A DNA stretch of 64,000 nt from Streptomyces sp. NBC_00078 (lineage in GTDB: Bacteria > Actinomycetota > Actinomycetes > Streptomycetales > Streptomycetaceae), in NCBI RefSeq assembly GCF_026343335.1, contig NZ_JAPELX010000001.1:1674001-1738000 (forward strand). Reading direction: 5' to 3'. How positions within the stretch are numbered: position 1 is the first letter of the stretch; each line of letters begins with the position of its first letter. The translations under genes and the position numbers were made by a program. Shown piece by piece: positions 17,711-25,582 of the stretch. Under the pieces are notes generated by a model. That model made no database searches, was not told where the DNA came from, and saw only the letters and a list, made by a program, of their open reading frames with translations.

Positions 17711-19092
17711 TGTGCGGGGCCCTCCGTGCTGATGAAGACGTTCTTGGTTTCGGTGAAGGCGGCCAGGGCGTCCGGGCCGAGCTCACGGCCGAGCCCGGAC
17801 TGCTTGAAGCCGCCGAAGGGGGTCCAGTAGCGGACGCTGGAGTGGGAGTTGACGGAGAGGTTGCCGGCCCGGACACCCTGCGAGACGCGCAGGGCACGGC
17901 CGACGTCGCGGGTCCAGATGGAGCCGGAGAGGCCGTACGGCGTCTCGTTGGCGAGGCGGATCGCGTCCTGCTCGTCGGTGAAGGGGAGCAGGACGGCGAC
18001 GGGGCCGAAGATCTCCTCGCGGGCCGCGGCGGATTCGGGCCGCTCGCCCGTGAGGACGGTCGGCGGGAACCAGAAGCCGGGGCCGTCGGGGGCGGTGCCC
18101 CGCAGGGCCTGGGCGCCGTCGGGAACGAACGACCGTACGCGGTCCAGCTGCCGGCGGCTGATCAGCGGGCCCATCTGGGTCTTCTCGTCGGCCGGGTCGC
18201 CCACCACCACGGCGGACAGCGTGTCGGCGAGCAGTTCGCGGACCTCGTCGTAGACCGGCTCCTGGACCAGGATCCGGGTGCGGGCGCAGCAGTCCTGGCC
18301 GGAGTTGTCCAGGAACGAGAAGGGGTCTACGGCGGTCTTGAGGTCGGCGTCGGCGAAGACGATGTTGGGGCTCTTGCCGCCGAGTTCGAGGGTGACGCGC
18401 TTGAGGAGCGCCGACCCCTTCGCCAGTACCTGCTTGCCCACGGCCGTCGATCCGGTGAAGACGATCTTCGCCACGCCCGGGTGTTCGACCAGGGCGTTGC
18501 CCGTGACGGGCCCGTGCCCGGGCAGCACCTGGAACAGGCCCTCGGGAAGGCCTGCCTCCAGGGCGAGTTCGGCGAGGCGCAGAGCGGTCAGCGGGGTCGT
18601 CTCGGCGGGCTTGAGGAGGACGGCGTTGCCGGCCGCGAGCGCGGGAGCGGTGCCCCAGGCGGCGATCGGCATGGGGAAGTTCCACGGCGCGATGACGCCT
18701 ACGACGCCCAGCGGCTCCAGGACCGTCACGTTCAGGCCGCCCGCGACCGGGATCTGATGGCCCGTCAGGCGCTCCACTCCCCCGGCCGCGTAGTCGAGCA
18801 GGTCGCGGACGTTGCCCGCCTCCCAGCGGGCGTTGCCGATGATGTGGCCCGCCTCCCGGACCTCCAGCCCGGCGAGTTCTTCGAGGTGTTCGTCGACGGC
18901 GACCGCGAACCGGCGCAGCAGCCGGGCCCGGTCGGCGGGCGGGAGTGCGGCCCACCGTGCCTGCGCGCCGGTGGCTCGTACGACCGCCGCGTCCACGTCG
19001 GCCGCGGTGGCGCCCGGGACGGTGGCGACGACCTCCTCGGTCGCGGGGTTCAGTACTTCGAGTGCGTACTCGGCAGACAAGAAGGGCCTCAC
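17707..19092 (-). CDS. NAD(P)-dependent aldehyde dehydrogenase
   Basis: The 461-aa ALDH-superfamily protein has the PWNFP motif (VIAPWNFPMPIAAW), NAD-binding FTGSTAVGK, the catalytic Glu motif LELGGKSP and the catalytic Cys in SGQDCCARTR. It oxidises an aldehyde to the acid. It lies between glnA4-like and SDR genes with GTGA overlaps on both sides, which fits oxidation of a gamma-glutamyl-aminoaldehyde formed from a gamma-glutamylated amine, analogous to PuuC in the Puu pathway. The GTG start is set by the overlap. Confidence 0.9.
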   Translation of the reverse strand: MRPFLSAEYALEVLNPATEEVVATVPGATAADVDAAVVRATGAQARWAALPPADRARLLRRFAVAVDEHLEELAGLEVREAGHIIGNARWEAGNVRDLLDYAAGGVERLTGHQIPVAGGLNVTVLEPLGVVGVIAPWNFPMPIAAWGTAPALAAGNAVLLKPAETTPLTALRLAELALEAGLPEGLFQVLPGHGPVTGNALVEHPGVAKIVFTGSTAVGKQVLAKGSALLKRVTLELGGKSPNIVFADADLKTAVDPFSFLDNSGQDCCARTRILVQEPVYDEVRELLADTLSAVVVGDPADEKTQMGPLISRRQLDRVRSFVPDGAQALRGTAPDGPGFWFPPTVLTGERPESAAAREEIFGPVAVLLPFTDEQDAIRLANETPYGLSGSIWTRDVGRALRVSQGVRAGNLSVNSHSSVRYWTPFGGFKQSGLGRELGPDALAAFTETKNVFISTEGPAQ

Positions 19093-20459
19093 ATGCGTTC
19101 GAAGGAGCGGCGCAGCTCCCAGTCGGTGACCGCGGCGTCGAAGGCGTCGAGCTCGACGCGCGCCATGTTGCTGTAGTGCGCGACGACCTCGTCGCCGAAG
19201 GCGGCCTTGGCGATCGGGCTGTTCTCCCAGAGCTCGGCGGCCTCACGCAGGGTCGTCGGGACGTGCTCGTACTCGGCCGTGTACGCGTTCCCCGCACAGG
19301 CCTCGGGCAGCTCCAGCTTCTGCTCGATGCCGTACAGGCCCGCCGCCACCAGCCCGGCCACCGCCAGGTGCGGGTTGACGTCGCCGCCGGGCAGCCGGTT
19401 CTCGAAGCGCATGGAGCGGCCGTGGCCGACGACCCGCAGGGCGCAGGTGCGGTTGTCGTGGCCCCAGGCGACGGCGGTCGGGGCGAAGGAGCCCGGCTGG
19501 AACCGCTTGTAGGAGTTGATGTTGGGGGCGTAGAGCAGTGAGAAGTCCCGCAGGGCGGCGAGCTGTCCGGCGAGGAAGTACCGCATGACGTCCGACATGC
19601 CGCCGGGGTCGTCGGAGGATCCCGCCATGGCGTTGTTGCCGGCCGCGTCCGCGAGGGAGAGGTGGATGTGGCAGGAGTTGCCCTCGCGCTCGTTGTACTT
19701 GGCCATGAAGGTGATGGACACGCCCTCCTGGGCGGCGATCTCCTTGGTGCCGGTCTTGTAGATCGCGTGCTGGTCGCAGGTGACCAGGGCGTCGTCGTAG
19801 CGGAAGACGATCTCGTGCTGGCCGGGGTTGCACTCGCCCTTGGCCGACTCGACGGTCAGACCCGCGCGCGCCATGTCGTTGCGGATACGGCGGAGCAGGG
19901 GCTCGATCCGCCCGGTGCCGAGCACCGAGTAGTCGATGTTGTACTGGTTCGCCGGCGTGAGCCCGCGGTAATCGGCGTCCCAGGCCTGCTCGTAGGTGTC
20001 CTTGAAGACGATGAACTCCAGCTCGGTGCCGACCTGGGCGGTGAAGCCGTGCTCGGCGAGGCGGTCCAGCTGGCGGCGCAGGATCTGCCGCGGGGCGGCG
20101 ACCACGGGTGATCCGTCGTTCCAGGCGAGGTCAGCGATGAGCATGGCCGTACCCGCGTTCCAGGGCACGCGGCGCAGGGTGCTGAGGTCGGGGTGCATGG
20201 CGAAGTCGCCGTAGCCCCGGTCCCAGGAGGACATGGCGTATCCGTCGACCGTGTTCATCTCGGTGTCGACGGCGAGGAGGTAGTTGCAGCCCTCGGTGCC
20301 GTGGTGCAGGACCTCGTCGAGGAAGAAGCGTGCGGCGAACCGCTTGCCCTGGAGGCGCCCTTGCATGTCGGGGAATGCCAGGACGACAGTGTCGATCTCA
20401 CCGCTCGCGACGAGGGCATGCAGCTCCTCGACGCCGAGCGGGGGTGTGCGGTCTGCCAC
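19089..20459 (-). CDS. glnA4: glutamine synthetase-like gamma-glutamyl-amine ligase (GlnA4-type)
   Basis: The 456-aa type I GS-fold protein has recognisable GS regions: TELEFIVF, NPGQHEIVFRY, HIHLSL, NSYKRFQPGSFAP and the arginine motif WGHDNRTCALRVVG. It lacks the NLYDLP adenylylation site. The short, Puu-like N-terminus, and its partners (aldehyde dehydrogenase, SDR, GntR regulator, C26 hydrolase) indicate a gamma-glutamyl-amine synthetase rather than housekeeping glutamine synthesis. In S. coelicolor the GlnA4 in this setting was reported as a gamma-glutamylethanolamide synthetase (my recollection). The GTG start follows GGAGG. Confidence 0.85.
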   Translation of the reverse strand: MADRTPPLGVEELHALVASGEIDTVVLAFPDMQGRLQGKRFAARFFLDEVLHHGTEGCNYLLAVDTEMNTVDGYAMSSWDRGYGDFAMHPDLSTLRRVPWNAGTAMLIADLAWNDGSPVVAAPRQILRRQLDRLAEHGFTAQVGTELEFIVFKDTYEQAWDADYRGLTPANQYNIDYSVLGTGRIEPLLRRIRNDMARAGLTVESAKGECNPGQHEIVFRYDDALVTCDQHAIYKTGTKEIAAQEGVSITFMAKYNEREGNSCHIHLSLADAAGNNAMAGSSDDPGGMSDVMRYFLAGQLAALRDFSLLYAPNINSYKRFQPGSFAPTAVAWGHDNRTCALRVVGHGRSMRFENRLPGGDVNPHLAVAGLVAAGLYGIEQKLELPEACAGNAYTAEYEHVPTTLREAAELWENSPIAKAAFGDEVVAHYSNMARVELDAFDAAVTDWELRRSFERM

Positions 20460-20500
20460 GGGAAAGCCTCCTTCGGCTTCTTTGGTCAGCCGGAAGCCAT

Positions 20501-20523
20501 AAGGTATTGCCGAGAACCATTGC
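20501..20523. promoter_or_regulatory. 23-bp element in the glnA4/GntR divergent promoter region
   Basis: AAGGTAT then 9 bases then CCATTGC. The same blocks with the same spacing recur at 21306-21328 upstream of the C26 hydrolase. This is a candidate binding site for the adjacent GntR regulator or another common regulator. Confidence 0.5.
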
Positions 20524-20544
20524 TTGGGAAGGGGGTGCGGCGGG

Positions 20545-21279
20545 ATGTCGCTGGATCCTGACGGCAGTTTGGAGGACCGGCTGACACCTGTGCTGCGGCC
20601 GGTACGGGCGGGCAACGGCTTCGAGGAGGCGCTGGAGCAGATCCTGCAGGTCGTCCGGCTGGGCCTGGTGCCGGGGGGCGAACGGCTGCCGGCCGAGCGG
20701 GAGCTGGCCGAGCGGCTCGGGATCAGCCGGGTGACGCTGCGCGAGGTGCTCAAGGTGCTGCAGGACCAGGGTCTGGTGGAGTCGCGGCGCGGGCGGTACG
20801 GAGGGACGTTCGTGCTGCCGAGGCCGGACGCGGGGGGCGAGGACGAGCTGCGGCGCCGGGTCGCCGAGGGCGACATCGAGGACGTGCTGCGCTTCCGTGA
20901 GGTGCTGGAGGTGGGCGCGGCGGGCCTGTGCGCGGCGCACGGCCTCACGGACGAGCAGGCGGACCGGCTGCGCGAGGCGCTGGACCGCACGGGCGACGCT
21001 CCGCTCGCCGAGTACCGCCGACTGGACACGCTGCTCCACCTCACCCTCGCGGAACTGTGCGGATCGCCGACGCTGACCGCGCAGTACGCGGCGGTGCGGG
21101 CGACGGTGAACGACCTGCTCGACTGCATCCCCCTCCTGGTGCGCAACCTGGAGCACTCGCAGCGGCAGCACGTCGCCCTGGTGGAGGCGGTCCTGGACGG
21201 GGACGCGGACGGAGCGCGGGAGATGATGCGGGAGCACTGCGCCGGGACCGCCGCACTGCTCAGGGGGTTTTTGGCGTGA
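20545..21279 (+). CDS. GntR/FadR-family transcriptional regulator
   Basis: The 244-aa regulator has a winged HTH (residues about 17-85; VPGGERLPAERELAERLGISRVTLREVLKVLQDQGLVESRRGR) and a C-terminal FCD ligand-binding domain (VLRFREVLEVGAAGL... through DGDADGAREMMREH). It is divergent from glnA4 (85-bp gap) and followed by the C26 hydrolase, so it most likely controls both. The ATG at 20545 is preferred over an in-frame TTG at 20524 because GGAAGGGGG precedes it. Confidence 0.9.
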   Translation: MSLDPDGSLEDRLTPVLRPVRAGNGFEEALEQILQVVRLGLVPGGERLPAERELAERLGISRVTLREVLKVLQDQGLVESRRGRYGGTFVLPRPDAGGEDELRRRVAEGDIEDVLRFREVLEVGAAGLCAAHGLTDEQADRLREALDRTGDAPLAEYRRLDTLLHLTLAELCGSPTLTAQYAAVRATVNDLLDCIPLLVRNLEHSQRQHVALVEAVLDGDADGAREMMREHCAGTAALLRGFLA

Positions 21280-21305
21280 CCTTGCCCTGGGGGGTCACGT
21301 CGGCA

Positions 21306-21328
21306 AAGGTATGGGCGGGATCCATTGC
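21306..21328 (+). promoter_or_regulatory. second copy of the 23-bp element, upstream of the C26 hydrolase
   Basis: AAGGTAT, 9 bases, CCATTGC, matching 20501-20523 at 18 of 23 positions. It starts 26 bp after the GntR stop and ends 18 bp before the hydrolase ATG. Confidence 0.5.
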
Positions 21329-21345
21329 CTCGGGCAGGAGGACGT

Positions 21346-22032
21346 ATGACGGACAGGCCGCTGATCGGTGTCAGTACGTACCTGGAGTCCGGCGCGCGCT
21401 GGGGCGTGTGGGAGCTGGAGGCGGCGCTGCTGCCGGCCGGCTATCCGCGGCTCGTGCAGCGGGCGGGCGGACTGGCCGCGATGCTGCCGCCGGACGACCC
21501 GGAGCGGGCGGCGGCGACCGTCGCCCGGCTCGACGGGCTGGTGATCGCGGGCGGTCCGGACGTGGAGCCGGGCCGCTACGGCGCCGAGCCGCACCCCAGG
21601 ACCGGCCCTGCGGCCCGTGCCCGGGACGCCTGGGAGCTGGCACTGATCGAGGCGGCGCTGGACGCGCGCGTCCCCCTGCTGGGCATCTGCCGGGGCATGC
21701 AGCTCCTGAACGTCGCCCTCGGCGGCACCCTCGTCCAGCACCTCGACGGCCACGCCGAGGTCGTCGGCGTCTTCGGCCGGCACCCCGTAAAGCCGGTGCC
21801 GGGGACGCTGTACGCCGAGGCCGTCCCCGAGGAGACGGCGGTGCCCGCTTACCATCACCAGGCCGTCGACCGCCTCGGCACGGGCCTGGTCGCGACGGCA
21901 TACGCGCAGGACGGGACGGTGGAGGCGCTGGAACTGCCGTCCGCGGAGAGCTGGGTGCTCGGGGTGCAGTGGCATCCGGAGATGGGCGAGGACCTGCGCG
22001 TCATGCAGGCACTGGTGCGAGCCGCTTCCTAG
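21346..22032 (+). CDS. class I glutamine amidotransferase-like gamma-glutamyl hydrolase (peptidase C26)
   Basis: The 228-aa PuuD-type hydrolase cleaves gamma-glutamyl bonds (for example gamma-glutamyl-GABA). The nucleophile elbow GICRGMQLLNVALGGTL holds the catalytic Cys, and VQWHPEM holds the His and Glu of the triad. IAGGPDVEPGRYG and YHHQAV are also family marks. With the GS-like ligase and aldehyde dehydrogenase it completes a Puu-like route: glutamylate, oxidise, release glutamate. The ATG is preceded by AGGAGG. The final codons lie in a 30-bp tandem repeat. Confidence 0.9.
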   Translation: MTDRPLIGVSTYLESGARWGVWELEAALLPAGYPRLVQRAGGLAAMLPPDDPERAAATVARLDGLVIAGGPDVEPGRYGAEPHPRTGPAARARDAWELALIEAALDARVPLLGICRGMQLLNVALGGTLVQHLDGHAEVVGVFGRHPVKPVPGTLYAEAVPEETAVPAYHHQAVDRLGTGLVATAYAQDGTVEALELPSAESWVLGVQWHPEMGEDLRVMQALVRAAS

Positions 22033-22100
22033 CGGGGCGCACAGGTACGAGCCGCTTCCCAGCGGGGCGCACTGGTGCAAGCCGCTTCCCAGCCGGGCAG
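22011..22100 (+). repeat. three tandem 30-bp repeats spanning a stop codon
   Basis: Units at 22011-22040, 22041-22070 and 22071-22100 share GCCGCTTCC(C/T)AGC. The first unit encodes the C-terminus and TAG stop of the C26 hydrolase; in units two and three the stop position reads CAG. Each unit also contains CCGCT and AGCGG (AGCCG in unit three), able to form a short hairpin, so the array may double as a terminator. Confidence 0.85.
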
Positions 22101-22128
22101 GCAACCGCCGGACGAGCTGAAAGACGTC

Positions 22129-23124
22129 CTACCCCCGCGTCAACGACAACAGCTCCCGTGCCGGCCCCACCGGCCGATGCCCCGTCGGCCACACGGCTCG
22201 CAGGTCCCGGGCCAGGGCCACCCCCTCCACCGGCACCCGCACCAGTCGCCGCATCGCCAGCTCCTCCCCCACCGCCAGTTCGCTCAGGACCGCCGGACCC
22301 GCCCCACTGACCACCGCCGCCTTCACCGCCGTCGTCGACGACAGCTCGATCAGGGGGCGCGCCAGGCCGCCCAGCGCCGCGTCCAGGACCTGCCGGGTTC
22401 CCGAACCCTTCTCGCGAAGGATCAGCGGTGTCGCCGCGAGTTCCGAGGCCTCCAGTGGACGTCGGCGGCGGGCCCACGGATGCCCCGGGGCCGTCACCAC
22501 GATCAGGCGGTCGTGGGCGATGACCGCGGAGTCCAGACCGGGCGCGACGCTCACGCCCTCCACGAAGCCCAGGTCCGCCTCGCCGGACAGCAGCCGCTCC
22601 GCCACCACCGCCGAGTTGCCCGCGAGCAGGGACACCGCCGTGTCGGGGCGCTGGGCGCGCAGCGCGAGCAGCCAGCCGGGGAGCAGGTACTCGGCGATCG
22701 TCATGCTCGCCGCCACCCGCAGCCGGGAGTCGCGCCGGTCCCGCAGTGCCTGCGCCCCGGCGTCGAAGGCCTCGGCCGCCTCCACGATCCGCCGCGCCCA
22801 GTCCGTGACCAGCGCCCCGGCGTCCGTGAGACGGGAGCCACGCGGTGAACGGTCGACGAGCGCCACCCCCAACTGGCGCTCCATCGACCGGATCCGGCTG
22901 CTGGCCGCCGGCTGGGTGATGCCCACCTCCCGCGCCGCCCCGCCCAGACTGCCGAGCCGCGCCACCGCAAGGAGCAGCTCCAGCGCCCCGAGATCCGGCA
23001 CCCGATGCGCCAGCGGACCCCCACCGCCGTGACCGGTACCGGCACCAGGACCGGCACCGGGCCCGGGCCGGGGGGTGCCCTGGCCGATTGCCTCCGTCTC
23101 CGCCTTCGACTCTGCCTCGCTCAT
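22129..23124 (-). CDS. LysR-family transcriptional regulator
   Basis: The 331-aa LTTR has a winged HTH (ALELLLAVARLGSLGGAAREVGITQPAASSRIRSMERQLGVALVDRS) starting near residue 48 after a low-complexity leader, and a periplasmic-binding-like effector domain (RLRVAASMTIAEYLLPGWL onward). It is divergent from the TDT transporter gene with a 70-bp gap and probably regulates it. Confidence 0.9.
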   Translation of the reverse strand: MSEAESKAETEAIGQGTPRPGPGAGPGAGTGHGGGGPLAHRVPDLGALELLLAVARLGSLGGAAREVGITQPAASSRIRSMERQLGVALVDRSPRGSRLTDAGALVTDWARRIVEAAEAFDAGAQALRDRRDSRLRVAASMTIAEYLLPGWLLALRAQRPDTAVSLLAGNSAVVAERLLSGEADLGFVEGVSVAPGLDSAVIAHDRLIVVTAPGHPWARRRRPLEASELAATPLILREKGSGTRQVLDAALGGLARPLIELSSTTAVKAAVVSGAGPAVLSELAVGEELAMRRLVRVPVEGVALARDLRAVWPTGHRPVGPARELLSLTRG

Positions 23125-23137
23125 AACTCCAGCTTAT
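23123..23137. promoter_or_regulatory. possible LysR-type binding site
   Basis: ATAA, 7 bases, TTAT: a T-N11-A-type dyad at the start of the lysR gene in the short divergent region facing the transporter. Typical position for autoregulation. Confidence 0.35.
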
Positions 23138-23194
23138 GCCCTCATAGAGACGTACTCCCTGGTCGCGGAGGTCCGGCGGCGAGACCGTGAAGGC

Positions 23195-24367
23195 ATGGTC
23201 ACCGCAGCCCAGCCCCTTGCGCGTGTCACCGCACGCGTTCCGCGCGCCGCCGCCGTCCGTCACCTCGGACCCAACTGGTACGCGTCCGTCATGGGCACCG
23301 CCATCGTCGGCACCGCAGGCGCGGCACTCCCCCTGCACGTCCCCGGCCTGCGCACCGTCTGCACGGCCGCCTGGGCGCTCTCCCTCGGCCTGCTCGTCGT
23401 GCTGCTCGCCGCCCGCGCCGTGCACTGGACGCACCATCGCGACCAGGCCCGCGCCCACCTCCTCGACCCGGCCACGGCTCCGTTCTACGGGTGTCTGTCC
23501 ATGGCCCTGCTCGCCGTCGGCGGCGGCGCCGTCGGCGTCGGCCGGGACTGGATCGGGCCGCACAGCGCGCTCGTTCTCGACGCCGTGCTGTTCACCGCCG
23601 GGACGCTGGTGGGGCTCGCGGCCGCCGTCGCGGTGCCGTACCTCATGGCCGTACGGCACAGGGTCGCACCGGAGCAGGCCACGCCCGTGTGGCTGCTGCC
23701 CGTCGTGGCGCCCATGGTCTCCGCGGCGCTCGGGCCGCTCCTCGTGCCGCACCTGCCGCCGGGGCAGCCCCGAGCGACCCTTCTGCTGGCCTGCTTCGCG
23801 ATGTTCGGGCTCAGCCTCCTCGCGACTCTGCTGATGCTGCCCGTGGTCTTCGCCCGGCTGATCACGGGCGGGCCGCTGCCCCTCGCCCTGACCCCGACGC
23901 TGTTCCTGGTGCTCGGCCCGCTCGGCCAGTCCACCACCGCGGTCGGCAAGTTCGCGGACTTCGCCCCCGGTGTCGTACCGGCGCCGTACAGCGAGGGATT
24001 CGTCGTCCTCGCCGTGCTGTACGGCGTGCCCGTCATGGGCTTCGCGCTGCTGTGGCTGGTGTTCGCCACCGCCCACGTGCTGCGGGCGCGCCGGCACGGC
24101 ATGGGCTTCGCGATGACGTGGTGGGCGTTCACCTTCCCCGTCGGGACGTGTGTCACGGGTGCCGAGGCGCTCGCCCGGCACACCGGGCTCGTCGTGTACG
24201 ACTGGCTCACGGTCGGGCTGTACGTCCTGCTCGTCGCCGCCTGGGGCGCCGCCGCCCTGCACACGGCCCGCGGTCTGCTCAGCGGAGCGCTGCTCGCAGC
24301 GCCTCGCCCAGCTCTTGCGGCGCCTCGGCCAGCGACGGCCCGTACCAGGTCAGGTGACGTCCGCTGA
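23195..24367 (+). CDS. TDT/SLAC1-family membrane transporter
   Basis: The 390-aa integral membrane protein has about ten hydrophobic helices and the TDT-family start HLGPNWYASVMGTAIVGTAG. The family (TehA, Mae1, SLAC1, Ssu1) moves anions such as C4-dicarboxylates, sulfite or tellurite-related species; which one here is unknown. The ATG at 23195 is the first start in frame that keeps the conserved N-terminus. Its last 89 bp overlap the convergent metal-receptor gene, giving an Ala/Arg-rich tail beyond the last helix. Confidence 0.85.
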   Translation: MVTAAQPLARVTARVPRAAAVRHLGPNWYASVMGTAIVGTAGAALPLHVPGLRTVCTAAWALSLGLLVVLLAARAVHWTHHRDQARAHLLDPATAPFYGCLSMALLAVGGGAVGVGRDWIGPHSALVLDAVLFTAGTLVGLAAAVAVPYLMAVRHRVAPEQATPVWLLPVVAPMVSAALGPLLVPHLPPGQPRATLLLACFAMFGLSLLATLLMLPVVFARLITGGPLPLALTPTLFLVLGPLGQSTTAVGKFADFAPGVVPAPYSEGFVVLAVLYGVPVMGFALLWLVFATAHVLRARRHGMGFAMTWWAFTFPVGTCVTGAEALARHTGLVVYDWLTVGLYVLLVAAWGAAALHTARGLLSGALLAAPRPALAAPRPATARTRSGDVR

Positions 24368-25004
24368 CGAGAGCGCAGGGCAGGCCCGAGAAGGCCTCCG
24401 GGCCGTCGTCGGCCGTGAAGCGGTAGGGCTCGTCGGGCAGGACGACCACGTCCGGGGCAGCCGCCCGCAGTGCGTCGACCGGGACCCGGGGGTAGCGGTC
24501 GGGGTGGGTCGCGTGGAGGTGGTCCACGCCCAGGCGGGACAGCACGTCGCCGGCGAAGGTGTCGCGGCCGAGCACCATCCAGGGCCGCCGCCAGATCGGC
24601 ACCACGGCCGTCGTACGGCGCTCGGGGGGCGGCAGGTCCGACCAGGCCGTCTCCGCCTCGTCCAGCCAGCGCGGCCGGGACGCCGCCCCGCACGCCCCGA
24701 GCACCCGGGCCAGTTCCCCGAACGCCTGCGGCACGTTCCGTACCTCGGTGACGAGGACCTCGACGCCCGCCTCACGCAGGGCCGTCAGGTCGGGTTCGCG
24801 GTTCTCCTCCTCGTTGGCGACCACCAGATCGGGAGCGAGGGCGAGGATCTCGTCGAGCTTGGGGTTCTTGGTGCCGCCGATGCGGGGGACGTCGAGGTCC
24901 GCGGGGTGGCTGCACCAGTCCGTCACCCCGACCAGGACGCCCGGCACCGAGACGGCCACCGCTTCCGTGAGCGACGGGACGAGGGAGACGACGCGCGTGC
25001 GCAC
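24279..25004 (-). CDS. helical-backbone metal receptor-fold protein, no signal peptide
   Basis: The 241-aa protein resembles BtuF/FhuD-type solute-binding proteins: VVSLVPSLTEAVA at the N-terminus, VTDWCSHPADL, VPRIGGTKNPKLDEILALAPDLVVANEEENR and PDVVVLPDEPYRF. It lacks a signal sequence and lipobox, so it appears cytoplasmic, unlike real ABC binding proteins. The GTG start overlaps the upstream XRE gene stop (TAGTG). It may sense or carry a corrinoid or metal complex; no transporter genes adjoin it. Confidence 0.78.
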   Translation of the reverse strand: MRTRVVSLVPSLTEAVAVSVPGVLVGVTDWCSHPADLDVPRIGGTKNPKLDEILALAPDLVVANEEENREPDLTALREAGVEVLVTEVRNVPQAFGELARVLGACGAASRPRWLDEAETAWSDLPPPERRTTAVVPIWRRPWMVLGRDTFAGDVLSRLGVDHLHATHPDRYPRVPVDALRAAAPDVVVLPDEPYRFTADDGPEAFSGLPCALVSGRHLTWYGPSLAEAPQELGEALRAALR

Positions 25005-25582
25005 TACCGCGTCCGGTTCTGGACCGCCTCGACGTGTTCGGCCACCGCGACGACGACCACGCGCGTGTCCGACACCGTCGCCCGCCACCGGTGGCGCACA
25101 CCGCCCGTCAGGTACAGGGTGTCCCCGCGGCCGAGCCGGTAGGCGCGCCCTTCCGCCTCGATCTCCACCGCTCCGTCGGCGACGTACATCAACTGGTCGT
25201 TGCGGTACTGGAATTCGCGGCCCGCGTCATGGTCGCCGGTGAACTCCGAGGCGTGCATCTGGTGATGACCCCGCACCAGGGAACGCACCCGCGGCTCGGG
25301 GGCCGGTTCGGCCGCCTCCGCCCGCACCACGTCCACACTGCACGCCGGGTCGGCCGCCGCGAGGAGTTCCACGGCTGTCGTACGCAGGGCGTCGGCGACC
25401 TTTTCGAGGGACGTTCTGCTGGGCCGCGCCCGGTCGTTCTCGATCTGGCTCAGGAACGGGACCGACAGGCCGCTGCGCTCGGCCACGACGGCGAGGGTGA
25501 GCTGCAGCGCCCGGCGCCGGCGGCGCACCGCCGCGCCCACTCGCAGGGGCTGATCCTTGTGGTCGTCTTTGTGGTCGCCCAT
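25004..25582 (-). CDS. XRE-family regulator with C-terminal cupin
   Basis: The 192-aa protein has an HTH (RVGAAVRRRRRALQLTLAVVAERSGLSVPFLSQIENDRARPS, about residues 12-65) and a cupin barrel (QLMYVADGAVEIEAEGRAYRLGRGDTLYLTGGVRHRWRA). Proteins of this design sense small metabolites through the cupin. It is cotranscribed with the metal-receptor-fold gene. Confidence 0.9.
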   Translation of the reverse strand: MGDHKDDHKDQPLRVGAAVRRRRRALQLTLAVVAERSGLSVPFLSQIENDRARPSRTSLEKVADALRTTAVELLAAADPACSVDVVRAEAAEPAPEPRVRSLVRGHHQMHASEFTGDHDAGREFQYRNDQLMYVADGAVEIEAEGRAYRLGRGDTLYLTGGVRHRWRATVSDTRVVVVAVAEHVEAVQNRTR

